The translations under genes were made by a program, and so were the position numbers. Below are positions 46,749 through 55,949 of a stretch of 64,000 bases of DNA, piece by piece. Source of the stretch: Symbiodinium natans (lineage: Eukaryota > Sar > Dinophyceae > Suessiales > Symbiodiniaceae); assembly GCA_905221605.1 (NCBI GenBank), contig CAJNDS010000640.1, positions 36,209-100,208 on the forward strand, read 5' to 3'. Position 1 is the stretch's first letter, and each line of letters opens with the position of its first letter. A model generated the notes under the pieces. The model was given only the letters and a program-made list of their open reading frames with translations. It was not told where the DNA came from and ran no database searches.

Positions 46749-47194
46749 ATGCAGAGCCGCTACCAAAGTCTGAAAGGCGCGGTCACGGCGACCGCCGCGG
46801 TGCCAGAACTGGAGCTCGGCTCGTCCATGACGACGGCACTGGAGGACTTGGGCGTAGGATTTCGTGCTGGGGTTGTTGACATTTGTTGACACAAGCCGGA
46901 GATAACCAGAAGTGCCTGTGACCTGGAGGTCTCAACTCCTGGATGGTGGGCAAATATTGCTACTCGGTCCAACGATTTCCTGTGTCTTAATGACCTGTGA
47001 GGCCCGTGTTCCCTCATGAACAGCCTTCGCAGTCTCAGGTGACCCTGGTTGTCCCTTGTGCCATCCTCATCATCCTCTACTTGCAGTCTGAGCGGTCAGC
47101 TCCCCCAGCCCTTGTCACTCTATAGCCCTCGCAGTGATTCTAGAAGCAAGCTCGATGCGCATCGAGGACCAAGTTTGAGGCATCCCAGAAATGA
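46749..47194 (+). CDS. psbM: PsbM-like photosystem II subunit, copy A (diverged)
   Basis: PsbM is a one-helix, roughly 35-residue photosystem II core protein at the monomer-monomer interface. Here the mature part is spread over exons: one ending PELELGSSMTTALE at 46844 (GA donor), 46929-46958 (VSTPGWWANI, then a GC donor), 47039-47094 (VTLVVPCAILIILYLQSE plus two bases of Arg) and 47167-47194 (TKFEASQK, TGA). Introns are 84, 80 and 72 bp. The spliced E-V...A-x-x...V-P-x-A..L-I-I-L-Y-L-Q-S pattern lines up without gaps with PsbM from E-V to the Lys/Gln-Thr/Ser after the tyrosine. Compared with copy B all 19 nucleotide differences over 37 codons are silent. Upstream exons, including a possible one with QVLPTVLLALA ending at 46527, are unresolved. 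Assignment is by eye. Confidence 0.6.
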
Positions 47195-47706
47195 GAGCGG
47201 AGGAGGCAGGTGTGATTTGATGGCGCATGGCACAGAGTGCCTGCGCACCGCAAGCCCGGATCTCACTGGTCCTCACATGTCTGAGAATCAGTCACCTATG
47301 CTTCAAGGGCCTGGCTTCGTGGTTTAGGAAGTTATACCAATTGAGGAGCGTGTGCAGCGAGCCAGTATGCAAAATGTCTTTGGGCCTTTGCTCTGGAAAG
47401 GAGAGGGCCGGATCATTGCATGTTTGGTCTTCTTGTTGGTCATTCACAGTGAACTATTCTGAAGCTGTAGAAATGCAAAACATGTGTGCAAGTCGTGCAA
47501 GAAGCATGTCCTTCCAAGGAGGTACTGGTAACATTGGCCCACCCGCAATAGGCATGACTGCGAGCATGTCCACGGCACCTTGGCTACCGGGTTTTTGCTG
47601 CAAACTCATCTTGGCTTGTTACTGTAATGTGTTGCTTCCTTTTTTGGGGTGGAAGCAAATCGTCATCAGGGTTCGCGTCGTGAAGCGCTGTAGTCATGCT
47701 GATGTG

Positions 47707-48753
47707 ATGGTCGACTTTCGGCACTTTCGCTATTTTCACCTCAGCCGCTTTTGCTCCTTAGCCCTCTGCCCCGCCTTCACGAGTGGACGCAGCTGCATGG
47801 CTGCACTAGAGAATACAGTTCCGGTGGATCGCCGTCGCCAGGTGAGGTTCCGTGAGGCAGATTGCAGAGACTTCCTGCATCCGAGGTTGCCATGGCAGTC
47901 CGTCGCGTGCTCCTGCGCAATTGTGGCCAGACAGCTGGGGCTTGCTGAGGGGAGTGTGCTTGGACAGGTGCTCCCGATCGTTCTGCTCGGCGTTGCGCTG
48001 GCAATCGTCTGAATCCAAGCAGCACCGGCACTGGGAATGCTTGCATCGCATATCCTCTCTCTATTGCACATCAGCCTGGAGCGTCAGCTCCTTTCCTCTG
48101 ATATTGGAAACATCGACTGATACAACTGCAGCAGTCCCAGGCCACGACATGCTTCGTTGGCGGCACGCACTCGACTTCGACATCACTGCGTGGAGGCTGG
48201 AAATGGATGCCGCAAGGACAAGTTTCGAGAGGATCACGCAGATGCCTTGGTCGTTCGCAGGCAGCCCCACCGCACGCGGCGCTGTGCCGGAGACCTTGGA
48301 GCTCAGCTCCTCCGTCACGACCGCGCTGGAGGCCTGCTGTACCTGCTGTACCTTCACATGCCTGCTCCGCCTGTACAGTTTGGGTTTGCTGGTGAAGCGT
48401 GGCATGCAGGGGTCGTGGATGGGCATGCTTCATCCGAGGTCTCGACTCCCGGCTGGTGGGCCAACATCGTGATAGCCTGAGTTTTCCCCAATCTATTTAC
48501 TAATTCAGTGGACACCTGCCAGAGCCAATAGCAGCACATCCAAAAACAACCTGGCCCCAGTACCCTAGGTGACCCTGGTTGTCCCGTGCGCGATCCTCAT
48601 CATCTTGTACCTCCAATCCGAGAGGCCTGGTCGACAGCTGCAAGACTGTTGCAAGTTGCAACATCCGAGCCAGCGCGTCGCCCTGCATTGACCGTCCCTG
48701 CACATGCCCTGCACACGCCGCATAGGACCAAGTTCGAGGCTTCCCAGAAGTGA
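47707..48753 (+). CDS. psbM: PsbM-like photosystem II subunit, copy B
   Basis: Mature exons: one ending VPETLELSSSVTTALE at 48331 (GC donor), 48439-48468, 48569-48624 and 48726-48753 (TGA). The spliced mature protein is identical to copy A. Introns are 107, 100 and 101 bp with AG|G acceptors. The first intron keeps a 48-bp segment missing in copies C and D. An upstream ATG at 47707 begins a frame containing CPAFTSGRSCMAAL, which parallels the putative signal region of copies C-E, so the gene probably starts about there. How this region connects to the mature exons is not settled; several frames between 47887 and 48331 are open. A peptide ahead of the mature part is expected, since the product must be imported into a complex plastid and cross the thylakoid. 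Confidence 0.55.
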
Positions 48754-49623
48754 GGGCAGAGCTGGCGGACGTTTTTGGCCACAAATAGGAAAAGGCAGCA
48801 AACAGCGAGCAAACAATGGCTAGTGGCTCGAGTGTGAGATGCAACGCTTTGTTCCGAACATTTTGTCTTTTTTCAGGCTTCTTGAACAGCGAATCAGGAA
48901 ATCTATTAAAACGACACAGCGGCACAACCAAATACCCTAATGAAAATGGATCTGTGGCCTCTTGAATTCCGAACAAGACTCGATCATGTTCCCAAACCAA
49001 AGACTTCAACCAAAGAGCTTATTAAAGCCAAGTTTTTCTAATGATGTGAACAGACACGGCGATGAAGCATAGTTATCAGACATGCAGAATGATGGTTTAG
49101 GTACTGTGCTTAGAGGAACGGTCAATCAACTATTTCAATCCATGAGATTAGGCCAAGGCAAGGACACATGAATTTGCATGACTGCAAAAGAAAGCAAGAT
49201 ACGTGAATCGGCTCAGTAGTGAGACATGTTCTGTGGAGTTCATGCTTTCTTTGTTATCGCTGCGGTTCTACAACGAATGTCAGAGCGGAAATGGTTGCGA
49301 GCACGAAGTAAGCAAACTCATCAGGTCCGAAACCATGAGAGCCGAAAGATGTTGATCCTAGCCAATGCAGATGAAATCGACGAGGGAGTTTGGAAGAGGC
49401 GACAGGCCTGCTCTATGACAACGTCCTGCAGCACAAAGGGGAAAGCGTGATGGATCACACCATGCCCAAGAGTCACGAAACACTTGGACAACATCTTTCA
49501 CAACTTTACGAAGCTAGCTTGGCATTGATTTGATCAGCGACTTTGTGCGGAAGCAGCAGAGACGCAAAGAACTGGCCACTCACAGTCAAACCTGTTCTTG
49601 ACGCATGCAAGGGTCACTTAGGC
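48754..49623. other. Spacer between PsbM-like copies B and C
   Basis: A frame at 49226-49450 (FCGVHAFFVIAAVLQRMSER, then a Lys/Arg-rich stretch) is weakly protein-like. The rest is AT-richer DNA without features. Similarity to the tandem unit begins at about 49545. Confidence 0.35.
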
Positions 49624-50629
49624 ATGTTGAATTCGCTTGGCATCCGCACTGCAGCTGTTTTTGTTCTTGTGCCCTCTTCTCCTGCCTTCACGAGTGGACG
49701 CAGCCGCATGATTGCACTGGGTTCGCGTTGATGTGGCCTCGCGAAAGCATGTGAGACCAATGTCACTTGAGTCGTTGCTGCCATGACTGCTTGCCCAGGT
49801 TGCCATGGCAGTCCGTCGCGTGCTCCTGCGCAATTAGTGGCCAGACAGCTGGGGCTTGCTGAGGGGAGTGTGCTTGGACAGGTGCTCCCGATCGTTCTGC
49901 TCGGCGTTGCGCTGGCAATCGTCTGAATCCAAGCAGTACCGGCACTGGGAATACTTGCATCGCATATCCTCTCTCTATTGCACATCAGCCTGGAGCGTCA
50001 GCTCCTTTCCTCTGATATTGGAAACATCGACTGATACAACTGCAGCAGTCCCAGGCCACGACATGCTTCGTTGGCGGCACGCACTCGACTTCGACATCAC
50101 TGCGTGGAGGCTGGAAATGGATGCCGCAAGGACAAGTTTCGAGAGGATCACGCAGATGCCTTGGTCGTTCGCAGGCAGCCCCACCGCACGCGGCGCTGTG
50201 CCGGAGACCTTGGAGCTCAGCTCCTCCGTCACGACCGCGCTGGAGGCCTGCTGTACCTGCTGTACCTGCAAATGCCTGCTCCGCCTATACAGTTTGGGCG
50301 TGAGGTCTCGACTCCCGGCTGGTGGGCCAACATCGTGATAGCCTGAGTTTTCCCCCCAATCTGCGTCTATTTGCTGATTCAGTGGACACCTGCCAGAGTC
50401 CTGCCAGCACCCACAGCCAGCCAATAGCAGCACATGCAAAAACAACCTGGCCAGTACCCTAGGTGACCCTGGTTGTCCCGTGCGCGATCCTCATCATCTT
50501 GTACCTCCAATCCGAGAGGCCTGGTCGACAGCTGCAAGACTGTTGCAAGTTGCAACATCCGAGCCAGCTCGTTGCCCTGCATGACCGCACATGCCGCTTA
50601 GGACCAAGTTCGAGGCTGCCCAGAAGTGA
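49624..50629 (+). CDS. psbM: PsbM-like photosystem II subunit, copy C (tandem unit 1)
   Basis: ATG at 49624 opens MLNSLGIRTAAVFVLVPSSP then AFTSGRSRM, a signal-like start whose hydrophobic core is followed by Ala-Phe, as in dinoflagellate plastid presequences. Mature exons: one ending TTALE at 50245, 50305-50334, 50463-50518 and 50602-50629. The last exon reads TKFEAAQK, one Ser-to-Ala change from copies A, B and E. The first of these introns is only 59 bp because of a 48-bp deletion. Relative to the next unit there is one extra base near 49835 (AATTAGTGG versus AATTGTGG), which would shift any frame crossing it; whether that is exon or intron is unknown, so the copy may be damaged. Confidence 0.55.
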
Positions 50630-50767
50630 GGGAAGAGACGGCAGATGTTTTTGGCCAAAATAGGGAAAGGGCGCCCATGATCTCAGAATATCCCAGAAGC
50701 AGCAGCAAAGAGTTGGCTGCTCACAACCGAAGCATACTGCGTTGACGTATGGAAAGGTCACGCAGGC

Positions 50768-51778
50768 ATGTTCAATTCACTTAACATCCGCACTGCAGCT
50801 GTTTTTGTTCTTGTGCCCTCTTCTCCTGCTTTCACGAGTGGACGCGGCCGCATGTTTGCACTGGGTTCGCATTCGCGTTGGTGTGGCCTCGCTAAAGCAT
50901 GTGAGACCCATGTCACTTGAGTCGTTACTGCCACGACTGCTTGCCCAGGTTGCCATGGCAGTCCGTCGCGTGCTCCTGCGTAATTGTGGCCAGACAGCTG
51001 GGGCTTGCTGAGGGGAGTGTGCTTGGACAGGTGCTCCCGATCGTTCTGCTCGGCGTTGCGCTGGCAATCGTCTGAATCCAAGCAGTACCGGCACTGGGAA
51101 TACTTGCATCGCATATCCTCTCTCGATTGCACATCAGCCTGGAGCGTCAGCTCCTTTCCTCTGATATTGGAAACATCGACTGATACAACTGCAGCAGTCC
51201 CAGGCCACGACATGCTTCGTTGGCGGCACGCACTCGACTTCGACATCACTGCGTGGAGGCTGGAAATGGATGCCGCAAGGACAAGTTTCGAGAGGATCAC
51301 GCAGATGCCTTGGTCGTTCGCAGGCAGCCCCACCGCACGCGGCGCTGTGCCGGAGACCTTGGAGCTCAGCTCCTCCGTCACGACCGCGCTGGAGGCCTGC
51401 TGTACCTGCTGTACCTGCAAATGCCTGCTCCGCCTATACAGTTTGGGCGTGAGGTCTCGACTCCCGGCTGGTGGGCCAACATCGTGATAGCCTGAGTTTT
51501 CCCCCCAATCTGCGTCTATTTGCTGATTCAGTGGACACCTGCCAGAGTCCTGCCAGCACCCACAGCCAGCCAATAGCAGCACATGCAAAAACAACCTGGC
51601 CAGTACCCTAGGTGACCCTGGTTGTCCCGTGCGCGATCCTCATCATCTTGTACCTCCAATCCGAGAGGCCTGGTCGACAGCTGCAAGACTGTTGCAAGTT
51701 GCAACATCCGAGCCAGCTCGTTGCCCTGCATGACCGCACATGCCGCTTAGGACCAAGTTCGAGGCTGCCCAGAAGTGA
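50768..51778 (+). CDS. psbM: PsbM-like photosystem II subunit, copy D (tandem unit 2)
   Basis: ATG at 50768 opens MFNSLNIRTAAVFVLVPSSP then AFTSGRGRMFALGS, a signal-like start. Mature exons: one ending TTALE at 51394, 51454-51483, 51612-51667 and 51751-51778 (TKFEAAQK, TGA). It is displaced 1149 bp from copy C after the extra base in C and is almost identical to it, including the shortened first intron. The 139 bp between the stop of copy C and this ATG would be the whole intergenic spacer, as is common in dinoflagellate tandem arrays. Confidence 0.58.
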
Positions 51779-51916
51779 GGGAAGAGACGGCAGATGTTTT
51801 TGGCCAAAATAGGGAAAGGGCGCCCATGATCTCAGAATATCCCAGAAGCAGCAGCAAAGAGTTGGCTGCTCACAACCGAAGCATACTGCGTTGACGTATG
51901 GAAAGGTCACGCAGGC

Positions 51917-52991
51917 ATGTTCAATTCACTTAACATCCGCACTGCAGCTGTTTTTGTTCTTGTGCCCTCTTCTCCTGCTTTCACGAGTGGACGCGGCCGC
52001 ATGTTTGCACTGGGTTCGCATTCGCGTTGGTGTGGCCTCGCTAAAGCATGTGAGACCCATGTCACTTGAGTCGTTACTGCCACGACTGCTTGCCCAGGTT
52101 GCCATGGCAGTCCGTCGCGTGCTCCTGCGTAATTGTGGCCAGACAGCTGGGGCTTGCTGAGGGGAGTGTGCTTGGACAGGTGCTCCCGATCGTTCTGCTC
52201 GGCGTTGCGCTGGCAATCGTCTGAATCCAAGCAGTACCGGCACTGGGAATACTTGCATCGCATATCCTCTCTCTATTGCACATCAGCCTGGAGCGTCAGC
52301 TCCTTTCCTCTGATATTGGAAACATCGACTGATACAACTGCAGCAGTCCCAGGCCACGACATGCTTCGTTGGCGGCACGCACTCGACTTCGACATCACTG
52401 CGTGGAGGCTGGAAATGGATGCCGCAAGGACAAGTTTCGAGAGGATCACGCAGATGCCTTGGTCGTTCGCAGGCAGCCCCACCGCACGCGGCGCTGTGCC
52501 GGAGACCTTGGAGCTCAGCTCCTCCGTCACGACCGCGCTGGAGGCCTGCTGTACCTGCTGTACCTTCACATGCCTGCTCCGCCTGTACAGTTTGGGTTTG
52601 CTGGTGAAGCGTGGCATGCAGGGGTCGTGGATGGGCATGCTTCATCCGAGGTCTCGACTCCCGGCTGGTGGGCCAACATCGTGATAGCCTGAGTTTTCCC
52701 CCCAATCTGCGTCTATTTGCTGATTCAGTGGACACCTGCCAGAGTCCTGCCAGCACCCACAGCCAGCCAATATCAGCACATGCAAAAACAACCTGGCCAG
52801 TACCCTAGGTGACCCTGGTTGTCCCGTGCGCGATCCTCATCATCTTGTACCTCCAATCCGAGAGGCCTGGTCGACAGCTGCAAGACTGTTCAGACTGTTG
52901 CAAGTTGCAACATCCGAGCCAGCGCGGCGCCCTGCATTGACCGTCCCTGCACATGCCGCTTAGGACCAAGTTCGAGGCTTCCCAGAAGTGA
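51917..52991 (+). CDS. psbM: PsbM-like photosystem II subunit, copy E (tandem unit 3)
   Basis: The 5' part (ATG at 51917) matches copy D almost base for base. From the first mature intron onward it resembles copy B instead: the 48-bp segment is present (intron 52544-52650, 107 bp) and the last exon reads TKFEASQK. Mature exons: one ending TTALE at 52543, 52651-52680, 52809-52864 and 52964-52991 (TGA). The last intron carries a short duplication (CAGACTGTT twice). The copy is therefore a mosaic of the two types. Confidence 0.58.
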
Positions 52992-53418
52992 GGAAAGCAG
53001 CGGAAGATCATTTGTGATGTGTCGTTGCCAGCGTGCTTGTCAACGTTGACAATTGTCATAGGGCCGGGTGTATAGCCAAAGTTCAGGAGTCTGATTTCAA
53101 TCCTGATGGTCCCAAGTCTTTAGCTGGGAAAAGAGCCTGAGCGCACAGCTGCTGCGTGTCCGAGTTGGCGACGACCCTAACGAACCGCAAATCGGGCACC
53201 GACGAAACGACTCAAGGACAACTTCGGCCTGCATTTGCCATCAAGCAGAAGTTTCTCATACATGGAGCCAGCCTTCATTAAAAAGGAACCACTTCTTGGC
53301 GCAGCCAAAGCAGAATTCAGCAGATGCGCAAGAAGCCGGCTGTGGTGATGCGGCAATGATGGAAGACGCCTCTGTCAAGCAGGCCACGATGGTCCGATGA
53401 GTGTCCTTGAACCATGTC

Positions 53419-53538
53419 CACATAATGGGGGTTGCCGAAAATAGGGGTACCCTTTTGATGGTTCCTATTCTAGGATTACAATTATACTTTTTGGGGGATA
53501 TATTCAGGGTACCCCCTACTTTTGGAAATACCCACATG
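53419..53538. mobile_element. MITE-like palindrome, family 1, copy 3
   Basis: Left arm ATGGGGGTTGCCGAAAATAG with GGGTACCC following; right arm GGGTACCCCCTACTTTTGGA, its imperfect complement. The ends read CCACAT and CCCACATG. Confidence 0.75.
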
Positions 53539-53636
53539 AGTACATGATCAGATGCCCAGACGAGCTGACTAGCCACTTGCTTTCTTGCAGGAACCCGCAA
53601 GACCTGTACCAGTCAAGCCTCCGCTGTCTCATGCTC

Positions 53637-53915
53637 AGGGTTTAGGGTTTGGGGGTTGGGGTTTAGGGTTTAGGGAGGCTGCAAGCATCAAACAGCTGGC
53701 AGAAGCTATGCCAATGGATTTACCTGACTTAGTAACGACGTCGGTTGACCATGGTTGACGAACGGACCCCCCAAAATTAGCACCTGGCTTGCAGAATCAG
53801 AAGCAGAAGTACACAGAAGCAGAGACAGAAGCAGAAAGAGAATCAGAGAGAGAAGCAGAGGGAAGCACCCCTCGCGGGGTCATACGCCTAGCAAGCAAGC
53901 AAGCAAGCAAGCAAG
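53637..53915. repeat. Telomere-type run followed by CAGAAG and GCAA microsatellites
   Basis: TTTAGGG-like units fill 53637-53676. An AGCAGA/CAGAAG/GAGAGA purine tract fills about 53797-53862, and GCAA repeated six times lies at 53891-53915. Confidence 0.8.
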
Positions 53916-54215
53916 GGAAGCACGGAAGATCACAGCGTGTGCTGCATGTGTGCAAAGTTCTCGCACAGCTGAGGCCCAGCCTGGTGTGCGCGGCACACGC
54001 TGGTTCATTGCCCCAAGATCGTCAGACTAAATGACAAAACAGGAGTTCTACATTCTCTTCGAGTTATTATGATATTTGAACTGAGAAATGTTCGAGAAGC
54101 AAAGGGTGGTCGGAATTGAGGTCAGCCGGTGCTCGTGCCCCTGTCCGCGAACGAGCAGAGCGACTGTGATGCTACCCTGGTGCGCCACTTGACCTACGCC
54201 CATTGTTTTTAGCAC

Positions 54216-54371
54216 ATGCGTCTGCCAATGGAACTGGACAGGACATCGCGTTCAGCTGGGAGCACTCGGTCGATGCAGGAGCTCTCACCAGCTCCTTGGC
54301 GAAGGTCCTCCCCCCAGCTTTATGAGGCTGCGGCAAGAGGGGCAAGACCCTCGGTGGTCCCAGAGACGTAG
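54216..54371 (+). CDS. Possible start exon, function unknown
   Basis: From ATG at 54216 the frame reads MRLPMELDRTSRSAGSTRSM, QELSPAPWRRSSPQLYEAAA and RGARPSVVPET, then TAG. A - strand frame over the same bases is also open. A further + strand block near 54495 (ATCYAKFVEPAAGAFGSGLH) may be a later exon. Confidence 0.3.
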   Translation: MRLPMELDRTSRSAGSTRSMQELSPAPWRRSSPQLYEAAARGARPSVVPET

Positions 54372-55116
54372 CCCCACACACGATGTCTTTCAGGCCTTGA
54401 GTCACTTTCCGTGCTGCACTGGGCGTTTCGTTCGTCGGCAGGTGGCCAGCGACTCAGGATTGCATTCATGCGACACTCAAGTCATGAGTGCACATGGCAG
54501 CCACCTGCTATGCCAAGTTTGTCGAGCCTGCTGCTGGAGCCTTCGGCTCGGGATTGCATGCTTTGATTCTGCAGTGCAGCTGCAAAGCTCGGCACAGCGC
54601 GTGGACTGCCGTATGTCAAGTTCCGCTTCAATCTGTGTCCAAAACCCCGCAAGCTGTGCGCACGCACACACAAACTAATTACTTGAAAGCTTGTGCCCAC
54701 CAGGGTTTCATGGCTGACTCACACTCCTGAAACCAGACGGGCTGTTATGTCTCCGTCGTCCTTGTGTGGCACTTTGCAGTTGAAGAGGGAGTGAGGATAC
54801 GCGAAGGGAACCAACCCGGTGCAGTGCATAATAGATGACGAAGCGACACAACGGAAGCCAATTAGCAAGCAACGTACGATAGCCTTGGCTATTCGTGTTT
54901 TTGTCAAGTCTCCCTGCTTCCACTTTTCCCTGAGAAGTCGCAGTCTGCAAACTGAAAAGAAGGAGAGAGGCCAGCACCGAACACACTTTGAAGTCCGTTG
55001 TTGTGTACCTGCAGAGTACCATGGCTACGAGCAATTCCTTCTCTGAAGGTGAAGGTGAAACAACCCCGGCTATGCATATTGTGCAACAACGCTTGGAGCT
55101 TGGACAGTGTCTACTT

Positions 55117-55214
55117 GGGACGTTCCCCCTTTCACCAGCAGTCCTTACTCAGAATTATACTAGGGGCTACTATAATCTCTATTAAAGACTGTTGCTATAA
55201 GAGGGGAACATCCC
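55117..55214. mobile_element. MITE-like palindrome, family 2, copy 2
   Basis: Ends GGGACGTTCCCC and AGGGGAACATCCC are inverted copies of each other. The internal words CAGTCCTTA and TAAAGACTG are also inverted. It shares its right end and internal words with 25911-26014 and lies 66 bp before the exon at 55281, so it is probably intronic. Confidence 0.7.
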
Positions 55215-55280
55215 ATGTGTCTGTCCACTCCTTCATGTGAGGTTTTGACTGATTGTGGCGTGCGCTTTTGGCTTCCATAG

Positions 55281-55481
55281 GCCGGCGTAAGCTTTAGCCA
55301 CGGCCGCTATGATGGCAAAAGGCCATCAGACGATGCCTCAGGTTTCGAAAAATACTTTTGGAAGTTCTGTGAATGCTGCGTCTATGCCCTGCCTGCCCCT
55401 GCTCAGCTTCTTAAGGTGCTGGGGCCCATCACCGGTCTGTTTGACCGTGCAGTTGGAACTCTGAGCAAGGCAAGCCCCTGA
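55281..55481 (+). CDS. Terminal exon, function unknown
   Basis: After GGCTTCCATAG the frame reads AGVSFSHGRYDGKRPSDDAS, GFEKYFWKFCECCVYALPAP, AQLLKVLGPITGLFDRAVGT and LSKASP, then TGA (66 codons plus stop). The aromatic/Cys block FWKFCECCVYALP and the phase-0 AG|G border are convincing. There is no ATG, so upstream exons must exist. No family recognised. Confidence 0.6.
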   Translation, partial: AGVSFSHGRYDGKRPSDDASGFEKYFWKFCECCVYALPAPAQLLKVLGPITGLFDRAVGTLSKASP

Positions 55482-55637
55482 GTTTGCACCTCCTTGTCTC
55501 CTTCTTGGACACTGCTGCATAGTGCTGACTCTGTCAAAGTGAGTAACTGCCGGAGGCAGATGCCAAAGGCGGGCCACTCTTAAGGGCCGACGCCTCAGAA
55601 GTGACCGAAAAGAGAAGGTGAGAGAACATGGCAGATC

Positions 55638-55883
55638 TTGCGGTTGGTTCACCCCCTTCCGCAGCACAAAGCTTTGAGAATTCCAAAAACTGAAGAAGTG
55701 CGAAGCTTGTTTGGCTTCGTGTTGCCTGCGGGAGCGGTAGACCTCTTGAGGGAACAGATTGGACGGGCCACAACATTGCGAGAGAATCCTCAGTGCTTAG
55801 TCGCCAGCTCGGCACTGCTGAAAGGTCAAACTCCTGGCGTGCGAGGACTGGCTTCAGTGGCAACCGGCAGGGCTTCATCCTAG
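55638..55883 (+). CDS. Ambiguous reading frame, either strand
   Basis: A + strand frame reads ALRIPKTEEVRSLFGFVLPA, GAVDLLREQIGRATTLRENP and QCLVASSALLKGQTPGVRGL before a stop. A - strand frame (55534-55914) over the same bases is nearly as protein-like. Strand is therefore undecided; + is preferred because both neighbours are +. Confidence 0.3.
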   Translation: MRLVHPLPQHKALRIPKTEEVRSLFGFVLPAGAVDLLREQIGRATTLRENPQCLVASSALLKGQTPGVRGLASVATGRASS

Positions 55884-55949
55884 TTACATCACACTTACAT
55901 CGTGAGACATCCAAAGCTTACTCGGTAAGAATCAGCAAACCCGGAGCCT

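Larger units (their letters stand above)
49545..52991. repeat. Tandem array of three 1149-1150 bp units
   Basis: The landmark GGTTGCCATGGCAGTCCGTC occurs at about 49798, 50948 and 52097, that is 1150 and 1149 bp apart, and the sequences between are nearly identical. A fourth, less similar occurrence is at 47885 and a remote one at 46421. Each unit holds one PsbM-like gene. Confidence 0.92.

Noticed and set aside
47852..48472. 206-codon plus-strand frame (and the overlapping 261-codon frame 47227-48012) as intact proteins
   Set aside because: Parts coincide with real exons, but both run through predicted introns and do not stay open in copy A. They are not reported as whole proteins.
50758..51594. 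278-codon minus-strand frame across tandem unit 2
   Set aside because: It is antisense to exons whose plus-strand frame is under silent-only divergence; length is explained by GC-rich composition and repeated in each unit.
53873..53920. CRISPR-like array
   Set aside because: It is a simple GCAA microsatellite without spacers; other repeats in the window are also simple or telomeric.
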